A stretch of 22,817 bases of DNA. Source: RGDT01 sp964630925. Lineage in GTDB: Bacteria > Planctomycetota > Planctomycetia > Gemmatales > Gemmataceae. The DNA is taken from positions 1-22,817 of the forward strand of contig CAZVZK010000163.1 in assembly GCA_964630925.1 (NCBI GenBank), read 5' to 3'. Each line of letters starts with the position of its first letter. The first letter of the stretch is position 1. Below, one piece after another: positions 1-6,809 of the stretch. The position numbers and the translations under genes were made by a program. A model generated the notes under the pieces. That model was not told the origin of the DNA. It did not search any database and worked only from the letters and a program-made list of their open reading frames with translations.

Positions 1-111
1 CGCGAGTGGCTCACCTACCCCGCCAAACCTTGCTCGCCCAAGTAGGCCTCCACCCAAGTTCGGACCGCAGGAGAATCCGCCCCGTCCAGCGGTGCCCTCC
101 CCTCTCCGCGC

Positions 112-1284
112 CTACACCCGTTCGAGGGCCAGCAGGGTGAGGTCGTCGGGCACGCTGCCGCCGGAGAACAGGTCACGGGCCAGGCGGGCGACGAACTCCT
201 GCACCGGCAATTCGCGGTGCCGCCGGGCGCAGGCGAGCAGGCTGTCCATGCCGGGGGCCTCGCCCTCGAACTGGGCGTGATCGACGCCGTCGGTGTACAG
301 CAGCACCTTGTCGCCTGCCTCCAACCGGTGCGTCGAGCAAGCGAACCTGGCGTCCACGACGCCCAGCAGGAGGCCCTCCTGCTGCCACAGCTCCACCTCG
401 CCATCCCGCGGGATGTGGAGCGGATACGGGTGGCCGGCGCGGGCGACGCGCAAAGTGCCGTCCTGGTTGTTCAGGACCGCGTAGGCCATCGTGATGAACG
501 GGTGCTCGCTGAGCTGCTGGTCGATGAGGTCGCGGTTGAGCCGGCCCATGACCTCGTCGGGCGGGAGGATGCGGTACTGGTTGCCGAACACCTCCTTGGG
601 CCGCACCCCCTTCTTGACGAAGATGGTGAGCAGGCTGGCGGGGACGCCGTGGCCCATGGCGTCGGCGACGTAGAAGCCGACGTGCTGCTCGTCGAGGCGG
701 AAGATGTCGTAGAAGTCTCCGCCGACGCGGCCGCACAGCAGATAGTGGACGGCGAACCGCACATGGGGGACCTGCGGGAGGGTCTGGGGGAGGAAGCTGG
801 CCTGGAGGCGTTGGGCCAGCTCCAGCTCCTGGTCGATCTGCTGGTAGGCCTGCTGGAGGCGCTTGTTGATGCGGTTGATCTCGGAGGTCTTCTCCGTCAG
901 GCGGTCGTGCATCGACTTGATGCGGACGAGGGCCTTGACCTGGGCGGCGAATTCGCCGGGGATGAAGGGGCGCAGGAGGTAGGCGTCGGCGCCGGCCTCG
1001 AAGCAGCCGAGACGCCCGGAGGGGCCGGGGTCGGCGGTGATGAACAGGACGGGGGTGAAGGAGTCGTCGAGGCGTGGGCGGAGGCGGCGGCACAGGGCGA
1101 GGGCCTGGCCGATGTGGCCGGTGGCGTCGAGGACGATGAGGCCGACGGAGTCGAGGCCGTCGGGGTCGGGGGTGCCGAGGAGGTGGCTGGCGGCCTCGTG
1201 GCCGAGGCCCTCAAGGGCGCGGCGGAGCTCGGCGAGGATCTGGACGGAGGGCGCGGAGACGAGCGCGCGGAGGGTGGGTGTCAT
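112..1284 (-). CDS. Receiver-like domain plus SpoIIE/PP2C-type serine phosphatase (RsbU-like)
   Basis: Predicted 390-aa cytoplasmic phosphatase of the RsbU/SpoIIE type, a family that dephosphorylates anti-sigma-factor antagonists in partner-switching pathways. Residues 1-122 look like a response-regulator receiver, about 125-165 a coiled-coil linker, and 170-390 the PP2C-like domain. Metal-site motifs are present: GGDFYD (188-193), DAMGHG (208-213), YTDG (330-333) and PDDLTLL (379-385). The receiver is degenerate: D53 (VLDATG) fits the phosphoacceptor, but the N-terminal acidic pair is replaced by SAPS and the usual KPF lysine is R105. I chose the ATG at 1284 rather than an in-frame start 69 nt upstream, because homology begins at TLRALVSAP and a good promoter lies just upstream. 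No anti-sigma factor or antagonist gene is adjacent, so the target is unknown. Family assignment is firm; signalling role is inferred. Confidence 0.9.
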   Translation of the reverse strand: MTPTLRALVSAPSVQILAELRRALEGLGHEAASHLLGTPDPDGLDSVGLIVLDATGHIGQALALCRRLRPRLDDSFTPVLFITADPGPSGRLGCFEAGADAYLLRPFIPGEFAAQVKALVRIKSMHDRLTEKTSEINRINKRLQQAYQQIDQELELAQRLQASFLPQTLPQVPHVRFAVHYLLCGRVGGDFYDIFRLDEQHVGFYVADAMGHGVPASLLTIFVKKGVRPKEVFGNQYRILPPDEVMGRLNRDLIDQQLSEHPFITMAYAVLNNQDGTLRVARAGHPYPLHIPRDGEVELWQQEGLLLGVVDARFACSTHRLEAGDKVLLYTDGVDHAQFEGEAPGMDSLLACARRHRELPVQEFVARLARDLFSGGSVPDDLTLLALERV

Positions 1285-1323
1285 GCGGCCGGCTCCGCGC
1301 CTCGGGACGGGGCTCGAGAGGGC

Positions 1324-1353
1324 ATCATACACCGCGGCGCCCCCCCTTGACAA
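1324..1353 (-). promoter_or_regulatory. Candidate sigma70-type promoter of the phosphatase gene
   Basis: On the minus strand TTGTCA (1353-1348) is followed after 18 nt by TATGAT (1329-1324), about 40 nt upstream of the phosphatase ATG at 1284. The -35 box occupies the same bases as the tRNA-Leu -35 box on the other strand. Confidence 0.5.
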
Positions 1354-1374
1354 CTCGCGGGGGCCGCCTAGGAT
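1347..1374 (+). promoter_or_regulatory. Candidate sigma70-type promoter of tRNA-Leu
   Basis: A perfect TTGACA (1347-1352) is followed after 16 nt by TAGGAT (1369-1374). The tRNA begins 12 nt after the -10 box, the expected spacing for a tRNA with a very short leader. Confidence 0.65.
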
Positions 1375-1385
1375 GAAACGATCTT

Positions 1386-1470
1386 GCCGAAGTGGCGGAA
1401 TTGGCAGACGCGCCAGCTTCAGGAGCTGGTATCCTTAACGGATGTGGAGGTTCGAGTCCTCTCTTCGGCA
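1386..1470 (+). tRNA. tRNA-Leu (anticodon CAG)
   Basis: A complete class II tRNA can be folded by eye. The acceptor stem GCCGAAG (1386-1392) pairs with CTTCGGC (1463-1469), with discriminator A1470. The anticodon stem CCAGC (1413-1417) pairs with GCTGG (1425-1429) around a 7-nt loop with anticodon CAG at 1420-1422. A long variable arm (about 1430-1445) is typical of tRNA-Leu, and the T arm has GGTTCGAGTCC. It would decode CUG, a dominant Leu codon in these GC-rich genes. The 3' CCA is not encoded (CTC follows). Confidence 0.97.
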
Positions 1471-1473
1471 CTC

Positions 1474-1520
1474 ACTCAGGGCAAGAGGTTACGGCGACAG
1501 CCGGGCCTCTTGCCCTGAGT
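1474..1520 (+). terminator. 15-bp perfect hairpin after tRNA-Leu
   Basis: Arms 1474-1488 and 1506-1520 are perfectly complementary over 15 bp with a 17-nt loop, starting 4 nt after the tRNA. It probably ends the tRNA transcript or marks its 3' processing, although no T-run follows the stem. Confidence 0.6.
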
Positions 1521-1701
1521 CGTTACGGGGGTGGTAACGTGTTAAAAGTGCCGAAGAGACCGGTTCCTCGCAGAGACCGCCAAGGCCCCGTACCCGGCTC
1601 GGGAGCGCCGGCGCCTGGCGCCGCCACCTCGCTTCTCCAGGCGCGGGCGTGACGGCGTGCCGTTCCCAGGTGCCTCAGATCGGGGGAGCTGGTTTTTCCC
1701 G

Positions 1702-1730
1702 CTGACTGGGCGGGGCCGCCCTGGTATCGT
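1702..1730 (+). promoter_or_regulatory. Possible promoter upstream of the kinase stub
   Basis: CTGACT (1702-1707), a 17-nt spacer and TATCGT (1725-1730) lie about 66 nt before the ATG at 1797. The rest of 1521-1796 shows no convincing gene. The 11-mer GGTATCGTGTC (1723-1733) recurs exactly at 9532-9542, ahead of another broken gene. Confidence 0.3.
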
Positions 1731-1796
1731 GTCATTCTGCATTTCTCCACGGATCTCGCGCAGGCGCGGACTTATCGCTGGCCCTGGAGTATCGCG

Positions 1797-2111
1797 ATGC
1801 CCTCGCCGTTGCTGAGCCGGCTCTTGGTGCAATGGGAGGAGTCCCTCGAAGAGGGCCGCGAGCAACGTCCCGAGGATCCGGCAGAGGCCCAGCCTGAGAT
1901 GCTGCCGTTGATGCGTGAGGGGATCGACACCTTGCGCCGGGCGCGCCGGCTGGCCGGGTCAGCCGCGCGGATCCCTTCCGGCGACGCCACGGCTACCGCG
2001 CCTGGCGACATCGCCGCGCCGGCCGATGTTCCCCCGGGCTACGAGCTGCTTGAGGTTCTGCCACCATCCGGGCGGGCACGGCCAGCACCGGTGAGGAGTC
2101 GGGAGGCCTGA
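1797..2111 (+). pseudogene. N-terminal stub of a planctomycete-type Ser/Thr protein kinase
   Basis: A 104-codon ORF with GGAG upstream of its ATG. Its N-terminus (LLSRLLVQWEESLEEGRE, then PEMLPLMREGIDTLRR) resembles the leader region before the catalytic domain in many planctomycete Ser/Thr kinases, and PPGYELLEVL resembles the start of the kinase fold just before the glycine-rich loop. Where GxGGMGxVY should follow, the reading instead goes PPSGRARPAP and stops at 2111. No kinase motifs (VAIK, HRD, DFG) are found in any frame before the next gene. I read this as a remnant left by deletion of the catalytic domain. A small functional protein derived from the leader is possible but less likely. 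Confidence 0.6.
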
Positions 2112-2112
2112 C

Positions 2113-2144
2113 CCGCCGGGCGGCTCGGCCGCCTCCTCCGGCGG
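2113..2144. terminator. GC-rich nested hairpin between convergent genes
   Basis: CCGCCGG (2113-2119) pairs with CCGGCGG (2138-2144), and inside or competing with it GGCGG (2119-2123) pairs with CCGCC (2129-2133). It directly follows the kinase stub and precedes the end of the convergent hydrolase gene, so a bidirectional terminator is plausible. Confidence 0.4.
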
Positions 2145-2203
2145 CGTAGCGTCAACGAGGAGTGTCATTTTCCCCGACACCCCTCGCCGAGGCCACGCCG
2201 TCC

Positions 2204-2842
2204 TCACAGGTGGATCATCACCTCCTCGCCCAGCGCCGCGTCGCCGAGGAGCTTCAGCCCCCGCTCGGCGGCGAAGTCGCGCGGCGTGTAGGTGGACGAG
2301 GGCGGGTGCCTCGGCAGGAGGCCCACCCGCTGGTAGGCCGCCGCCACCAGCTGGCTGCAGAAGATGCTCCTCAGGTCCTCGCGGCGGTTCCGCAGCAGGC
2401 CGTGGAAGCCGGCCCGGATCCCCTTGGTGTGGGTCCGCTCGTACGGCCTCCCGTGGACCTTCTCGAAGAACGCCCGGAAGGCCTGCTCGCGCTCGGGGCC
2501 CCTGTCGGCGGACAGGCGCCGCACGGCGATGTCGCCGCCGTACAGGGCGATCCACTCCTCCAGGCGGACCAGATGCACGCCGCCCTCCTGGCTGCCGCTG
2601 AGGAGGTCGGCCATGCCCGTGGTGCCGGTCGCCTCCCAGAGCAGTGGGTCGTCCTCGGGCGACGGGCGCAGGATCATGCCGACGTGCGACCAGCACGAGG
2701 CGAGCCACTGCTTCAGGCGAAGGCACTGGGGGGTGGCGCCGCCGTACAGCACGATGTCGCCGGAGGCCAGCAGCGGGCGCAGGGCGGCGTAGGCCGGCGT
2801 GTACCCGGCCGGGCCGGTGGGCGGGGGCGGTGGCTCGAGCAT
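2204..2842 (-). CDS. YiiX/YebB-like permuted papain-fold (NlpC/P60 superfamily) hydrolase
   Basis: A 212-aa protein with the permuted papain-like layout in which the catalytic His precedes the Cys. GDIVLYGG (28-35) is followed by WSHVGMIL with H53, then LLWEATG with E70, and FCSQLVAAAYQRVGLL with the probable nucleophile C162. Members of this superfamily cleave amide or acyl bonds in cell-wall peptides or lipids; the substrate here cannot be read from sequence. There is no signal peptide, and the N-terminus is proline-rich. On the minus strand GGAG lies about 8 nt before the ATG at 2842. The gene stands alone, divergent from the ABC operon. Fold assignment is fairly secure; the reaction is unknown. 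Confidence 0.82.
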   Translation of the reverse strand: MLEPPPPPTGPAGYTPAYAALRPLLASGDIVLYGGATPQCLRLKQWLASCWSHVGMILRPSPEDDPLLWEATGTTGMADLLSGSQEGGVHLVRLEEWIALYGGDIAVRRLSADRGPEREQAFRAFFEKVHGRPYERTHTKGIRAGFHGLLRNRREDLRSIFCSQLVAAAYQRVGLLPRHPPSSTYTPRDFAAERGLKLLGDAALGEEVMIHL

Positions 2843-3283
2843 GCGGTCAGCTCCTCTGGGTGAGTCTCTCCGATGGCCTGTTGAGCGAGATTCCTGCGAG
2901 GCACACGATTCCAGGCACCGGGGGCCGACCCGCCGTCACGCCCCTGACGGGCAGGCGCCTTCGGGGCCGGCATCAACGGCTCAACGGCGGCCCTTCTTGC
3001 GGCGCGTGGCCGGCTGGGCCTGTCGAACCGGCGCGGCCTTCGGGGCCGGCGCGGGGACGGCCTGGAGGTGCGAGGCGAGGTGGGCGCGGCGGCCGGGGCC
3101 GCCGCGCCCCCACCACGCCGCCGTTCCCAGGACTGAACCGCCCGCACCCCGGCCTCGAAAAAAGGACAATGGCGTCCCATTGCCATCGGGCCGCCCGGCC
3201 GCATATCCTACCCCGACATATCCACAATCAGCGCCGGATCCCGGCCGTCACGTCCCGGGGTGCGTGACGAGGAGAGGCCCCGC
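2843..3283. other. Divergent intergenic region with a possible C-terminal coding remnant
   Basis: About 440 nt between the divergent hydrolase and ABC-operon genes. On the minus strand the 3' part of a frame ending with TGA at 2981-2983 reads like a protein tail (AHLASHLQAVPAPAPKAAP, then a basic ATRRKKGRR end) with strong G/C third positions over about 3080-2984. No plausible 5' part or start is visible upstream. It may be the end of a lost gene or chance GC-rich sequence. The segment nearest the operon (about 3160-3240) is less GC-rich and holds the candidate promoter. Confidence 0.25.
3180..3209 (+). promoter_or_regulatory. Candidate promoter of the osmolyte-uptake operon
   Basis: TTGCCA (3180-3185), an 18-nt spacer and TATCCT (3204-3209) lie in the least GC-rich part of the intergenic region, about 75 nt before the first gene. 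Confidence 0.35.
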
Positions 3284-4063
3284 GTGCCTCTCCGGTGGAA
3301 GCCGTCCGCCCCACTGGAGCAACCCGTGCTCGATCTGCGCGACGTGACCAAGTCGTACAACGGCAAGGTCATCCTTCAGCCCACCTCGCTCACCGTCGAG
3401 CCGGGCCACACCACCGTCCTCATCGGCCCGTCAGGCTGCGGCAAGTCCACCCTCCTCCGCCTGATCGTCGGGCTCACCACACCCGACTCCGGGAGCGTGT
3501 GGGTCGGCGGCACGCAGATGACCCCCGCCACCGCACTCCAGCTCCGCACCCGCATCGGCTACGTCATCCAGGACGGCGGCCTGTTCCCGCACCTCACCGC
3601 CAGCGACAACGTGTCGATCATGGCCGAGTTCACCGGCTGGGACGCGGCCCGGCGCGACGCCCGCGTCAAGGAGCTGGCCGAGCTGGTGCGTCTGCCCGCC
3701 GACCTTCTCGGCCGCTTCCCGTCGCAGATGTCGGGCGGGCAGCGCCAGCGCGTCGGCATCATGCGCGCCCTCATGCTCGACCCCGCCGTCATCCTGCTGG
3801 ACGAGCCGATGGGGGCCCTCGACCCCCTCGTCCGCGCCGAGCTGCAGCAGGACCTCCGCGACATCTTCCGCCGCCTCAACAAGGTCGTGGTGATGGTCAC
3901 CCACGACATGGGCGAGGCCGGCTTCTTCGGCGAACGCATCCTCCTCCTCGGCGGGGGCCGCGTCATCCAGTCCGGCACCCTCGACGACCTCATCCGCAAG
4001 CCCGCCGACGACTTCGTCAAGCGCTTCATCGGCGCCCAGCGCATCCCCGGGGTGACCCCATGA
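3284..4063 (+). CDS. ABC transporter ATPase, glycine betaine/choline/carnitine type
   Basis: The ATPase that powers import through the permease encoded next. It has Walker A GPSGCGKST, the Q-loop in YVIQDGGLFPHLT, the ABC signature MSGGQRQRVGIMRAL, Walker B ILLDEPMGALDP and the H-loop VMVTHD. QDGGLFPHLT and the LDPLVRAELQ stretch after Walker B are typical of the OpuCA/OsmV/YehX branch. The C-terminal CBS pair of OpuCA is absent: the protein ends soon after KRFIGAQRIPGVTP. I chose the GTG at 3284 because GGAGAGG lies 6 nt upstream. An in-frame GTG at 3260 lacks a ribosome site, and a GTG at 3326 is a third option. The stop overlaps the next start as ATGA, indicating translational coupling. 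Confidence 0.9.
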   Translation: MPLRWKPSAPLEQPVLDLRDVTKSYNGKVILQPTSLTVEPGHTTVLIGPSGCGKSTLLRLIVGLTTPDSGSVWVGGTQMTPATALQLRTRIGYVIQDGGLFPHLTASDNVSIMAEFTGWDAARRDARVKELAELVRLPADLLGRFPSQMSGGQRQRVGIMRALMLDPAVILLDEPMGALDPLVRAELQQDLRDIFRRLNKVVVMVTHDMGEAGFFGERILLLGGGRVIQSGTLDDLIRKPADDFVKRFIGAQRIPGVTP

Positions 4064-5559
4064 CCCGCCTCCTCGCCGTCGCCCTGCTGCTGTCGCCGGC
4101 CCCCGCGTGGGCGGCCCCCGTCGTCATCGGCTCCAAGAACTACACGGAGCAGGTCATCCTCGGCGAGGCGCTGTGCCGCCTGCTGGAGGCGTCCGGCATC
4201 CCGGCCAGGCACCAGAAGGAGCTGGACGGCTCGCAGGTCATCTTCAAGGCCCTCCAGAAGGGCGGCGGGCAAGGTGGCGTGGACGCCTACGTCGAGTACA
4301 CGGGCACCCTCAAGGAGCTCCTCAAGGACTCCGCGCCCCGCGGCGAGGAGGAGATGCGCGTCGAGCTCGCCCGCCGCGGCATCACCCTCGGCGGCCGCCT
4401 CGGCTTCGCCAACAATTACGCCCTCGGCATCCCCGGCAAGCTGGCGGACCGCGAGGGCATCAAGAACATCAGCGATCTGGTGAAGTGGCCGAAGCTCCGC
4501 CTGGGCTTCAGCGAGGAGTTCCTGATGCGGGGCGACGGCTGGCCCGCGATCAAGAAGGCCTACGGCCTGCCGCACGACCCGCAGGGGATGAACCACCAAC
4601 TGGCCGTCAAGGGCCTGGGCTCGGGCAGCCTCGACGTGACCGACCTGTACACCACCGACCCGGAGATCAAGAGCTACGGCCTGCGCGTCCTGGAAGACGA
4701 CAGGGGCGTCTTCAAGGTCTACGAGGCCGGCCTGCTGTGGCGGAGCGATCTGGAGCAGCGCCACCCGGGCGCCGTGGCGGCCCTGCGGCGGCTCGAGGGC
4801 AAGATCACCACCGAGCAGATGGTCGAGATGAACAACCGGGTGCGCGAGGACAACGACACGGAGTTCAAGGCGGCCGCCGATTTCCTGCACAACCACAAGG
4901 ACCTGGGCCTGGAGGCGCCTCCGCCTGACCCCAGCTTCGCAGGCCGGCTGATGTGGAGCATGGTGGGCACCACCTGGAAGCACCTGCTGCTCGTCCTGGT
5001 GTCGCTGGCGTTCGCCATCGTCATCGCCGTCCCGCTCGGCGTCCTCGCCTACCGCGTCCCGCGCCTGGGCAAGTACGTCCTCGGACTGGTCAGCGTCATC
5101 CAGACCATCCCGTCGATGGCCCTGCTGGTGTTCATGATCCCTCTCCTCGGCCTGGGCACCTGGCCGGCCCTGGTCGCCCTGTTCCTCTACAGCCTCCTGC
5201 CCATCGTGCGGAACACCGTCACGGGCCTCGACGAGATCTCCCCGGCCCTCAAGGAGGCCGCCGAGGTCATCGGCCTGCCGCCGTGGGCGCGTCTGTGGCG
5301 CATCGAGCTGCCCCTGGCCTCGCGCTCCATCCTGTCCGGCATCAAGACCGCCGCCGTCATCAACGTCGGGACGGCCACCATCGGCGCGATCATCGGCGCG
5401 GGCGGCTACGGCCAGCCGATCCTCACCGGCATCCGCCTCGACAACATCTGGATCATCCTGTCCGGCGCGGTGCCGGCGGCGTTGATGGCCGTCGCCGTCC
5501 AGGGCCTGTTCTCCGTCCTCGAACGCTTCATCGTCCCGCGCGGCCTCCAGGCCTCGTGA
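4060..5559 (+). CDS. Fused substrate-binding protein and permease of a betaine-type ABC importer
   Basis: A 499-aa fusion. Residues 1-18 are a signal sequence (MTRLLAVALLLSPAPAWA). Residues 20-290 are an OpuAC/OsmF-type binding domain beginning IGSKNYTEQVILGEAL, with the VDAYVEYTGT and DVTDLYTTD elements of quaternary-amine binding proteins. Residues about 305-490 are the permease, with roughly five membrane segments and the EAA loop EAAEVIGLPPWARLW (399-413) that docks to the ATPase. The binding domain precedes the permease, so it would sit on the outer face, tethered to the first membrane segment. Related fused systems that I know (such as OpuABC) place it after the permease. Likely substrates are glycine betaine, choline, carnitine, proline betaine or DMSP; sequence alone does not decide. 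It begins inside the ATPase stop codon, and 26 nt separate it from the M24 gene. Confidence 0.92.
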   Translation: MTRLLAVALLLSPAPAWAAPVVIGSKNYTEQVILGEALCRLLEASGIPARHQKELDGSQVIFKALQKGGGQGGVDAYVEYTGTLKELLKDSAPRGEEEMRVELARRGITLGGRLGFANNYALGIPGKLADREGIKNISDLVKWPKLRLGFSEEFLMRGDGWPAIKKAYGLPHDPQGMNHQLAVKGLGSGSLDVTDLYTTDPEIKSYGLRVLEDDRGVFKVYEAGLLWRSDLEQRHPGAVAALRRLEGKITTEQMVEMNNRVREDNDTEFKAAADFLHNHKDLGLEAPPPDPSFAGRLMWSMVGTTWKHLLLVLVSLAFAIVIAVPLGVLAYRVPRLGKYVLGLVSVIQTIPSMALLVFMIPLLGLGTWPALVALFLYSLLPIVRNTVTGLDEISPALKEAAEVIGLPPWARLWRIELPLASRSILSGIKTAAVINVGTATIGAIIGAGGYGQPILTGIRLDNIWIILSGAVPAALMAVAVQGLFSVLERFIVPRGLQAS

Positions 5560-5585
5560 CCCACTCACCCCTGAATGGTGCAGCC

Positions 5586-6788
5586 ATGACCATCGCCACC
5601 CCGCCGGCCTTCGAAGTGGACCACGCCCGCCTGCGCAAGGACCGGCTCGCCAAGATGCAGAAGGAGATGGCGTCGCGCGGCCTCGCGGCGCTGCTGCTGG
5701 TCAACCCCGTCAACGTCCGCTACGCGACCGGCGTGTCCGTCATGGACGTCTGGACCTCCATCAACATGGCCCGCTACGCGCTCGTCCCGGTGCAGGGCGA
5801 CCCGCAGCTCTTCGAGTACTCCAAGTCGCTGTTCATCGCGAAGGCGGTCTGGCCCTCCGCCCGCCCGGCCAAGGCCTGGCAGTACCGCTTCTCGCAGCAC
5901 GAGGCCGACCGCCTGGCCGCCGAGTGGGCCGCCGAGCTGAAGGACCTGCTGAAGGGATGGGGCCTGGCCGGCGGCAGGGTGGGCTTCGACCAGCTCGACT
6001 GGTACGGCGTGCGGGCCCTGGAGGCCGCCGGGCTGACCCTGGCCGACGCCGACGAATCCGTCGTCGCCTCCAAGCTGATCAAGACCGCCGACGAGATCGA
6101 GCTGATACGCCGCTCGTGCCGCGTCGCCGAGGAGTCGCTCCGGGCGATGGAGGACGCCATCCGCCCCGGCGTGAGCGAGAACGAGCTGTTCGCCGTGTTC
6201 ACCGGCAGGCTGCTGGAGCTGGGCGGCGAGCATTGCAGCACGCGCCTCCTCGCCGCGGGCCAGAACACCAACCCCTGGTTCAACGAGGCCGGCCCGTACA
6301 GGGTCAGGCCCGGCGACGCCGTCGGCATCGACACCGACATGGCGGGGCCGGAGGGCTACCTCTGCGACATCTCGCGGACGTTCGTGTGCGGCGACAGGGC
6401 CGACGCCGAGCAGCGCGAGGCCTACCGGGTCGCCTACGACTTCATCCAGGGGACGATCCCCCTCTGCCGCCCCGGGATCAGTTACGAGGAGCTGGTCGGC
6501 AAGGCGCCGAGGGTGCCGGAGGAGTACCACGCCCAGGGGTACTCGTGCATGATCCACGGGTCGGGCTACGACGACGAGCCGCCCTTCCTGCCCTTCGCCT
6601 GGGTGAAGGGCGCGGTGATCCCGCGCGGCCACATCCAGCCCAACATGTCCCTCAGCGTCGAGTTCTACGCCGGCAAGGTCGGTGGCCGCTCTGGGGTCAA
6701 GTTGGAGGAGCAGATCCTCATCACGGAGCGCGGGCCGGAGCTCCTCGCGCACTACCCGTGGGATGAGAAGTTCCTCGGCGTGTCCTGA
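5586..6788 (+). CDS. M24-family (pita-bread) enzyme resembling DMSP lyase DddP
   Basis: A 400-aa M24-fold protein: creatinase-type N-domain (about 12-160) and pita-bread domain (165-395). Candidate metal ligands are D249, D251, D261, H324, E359 and E374. Their spacing (2, 10, 63, 35, 15) closely matches the six ligands I recall for Ruegeria DddP (D295, D297, D307, H371, E406, E421: 2, 10, 64, 35, 15). D330, six residues after H324, falls where DddP has its proposed catalytic D377. The DTD motif, TNPWF (228-232) and KLEEQILIT are also DddP-like; prolidases normally space the first two metal Asp 11 apart. DddP cleaves DMSP to DMS and acrylate. Its position behind a betaine/DMSP-type importer supports an osmolyte-degrading role. 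Another member of the branch acting on a different betaine is the main alternative. The M24 fold is near certain; lyase activity is inference. Confidence 0.85.
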   Translation: MTIATPPAFEVDHARLRKDRLAKMQKEMASRGLAALLLVNPVNVRYATGVSVMDVWTSINMARYALVPVQGDPQLFEYSKSLFIAKAVWPSARPAKAWQYRFSQHEADRLAAEWAAELKDLLKGWGLAGGRVGFDQLDWYGVRALEAAGLTLADADESVVASKLIKTADEIELIRRSCRVAEESLRAMEDAIRPGVSENELFAVFTGRLLELGGEHCSTRLLAAGQNTNPWFNEAGPYRVRPGDAVGIDTDMAGPEGYLCDISRTFVCGDRADAEQREAYRVAYDFIQGTIPLCRPGISYEELVGKAPRVPEEYHAQGYSCMIHGSGYDDEPPFLPFAWVKGAVIPRGHIQPNMSLSVEFYAGKVGGRSGVKLEEQILITERGPELLAHYPWDEKFLGVS

Positions 6789-6809
6789 CGGCACCACGGA
6801 GAACCCCCG

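Noticed and set aside
15..111. Minus-strand tail reading ADSPAVRTWVEAYLGEQG after the phosphatase stop
   Set aside because: It looks protein-like, but the frame opens only inside the phosphatase gene, which ends at its natural PDDLTLLALERV terminus. No independent start is available.
1392..1652. Plus-strand ORF beginning MAELADAPASGAG
   Set aside because: It is the translation of tRNA-Leu and its downstream hairpin, a familiar annotation artefact.
1542..1865. Minus-strand ORFs between the tRNA and the kinase stub
   Set aside because: Basic low-complexity translation, no ribosome site, overlaps the stub on the other strand.
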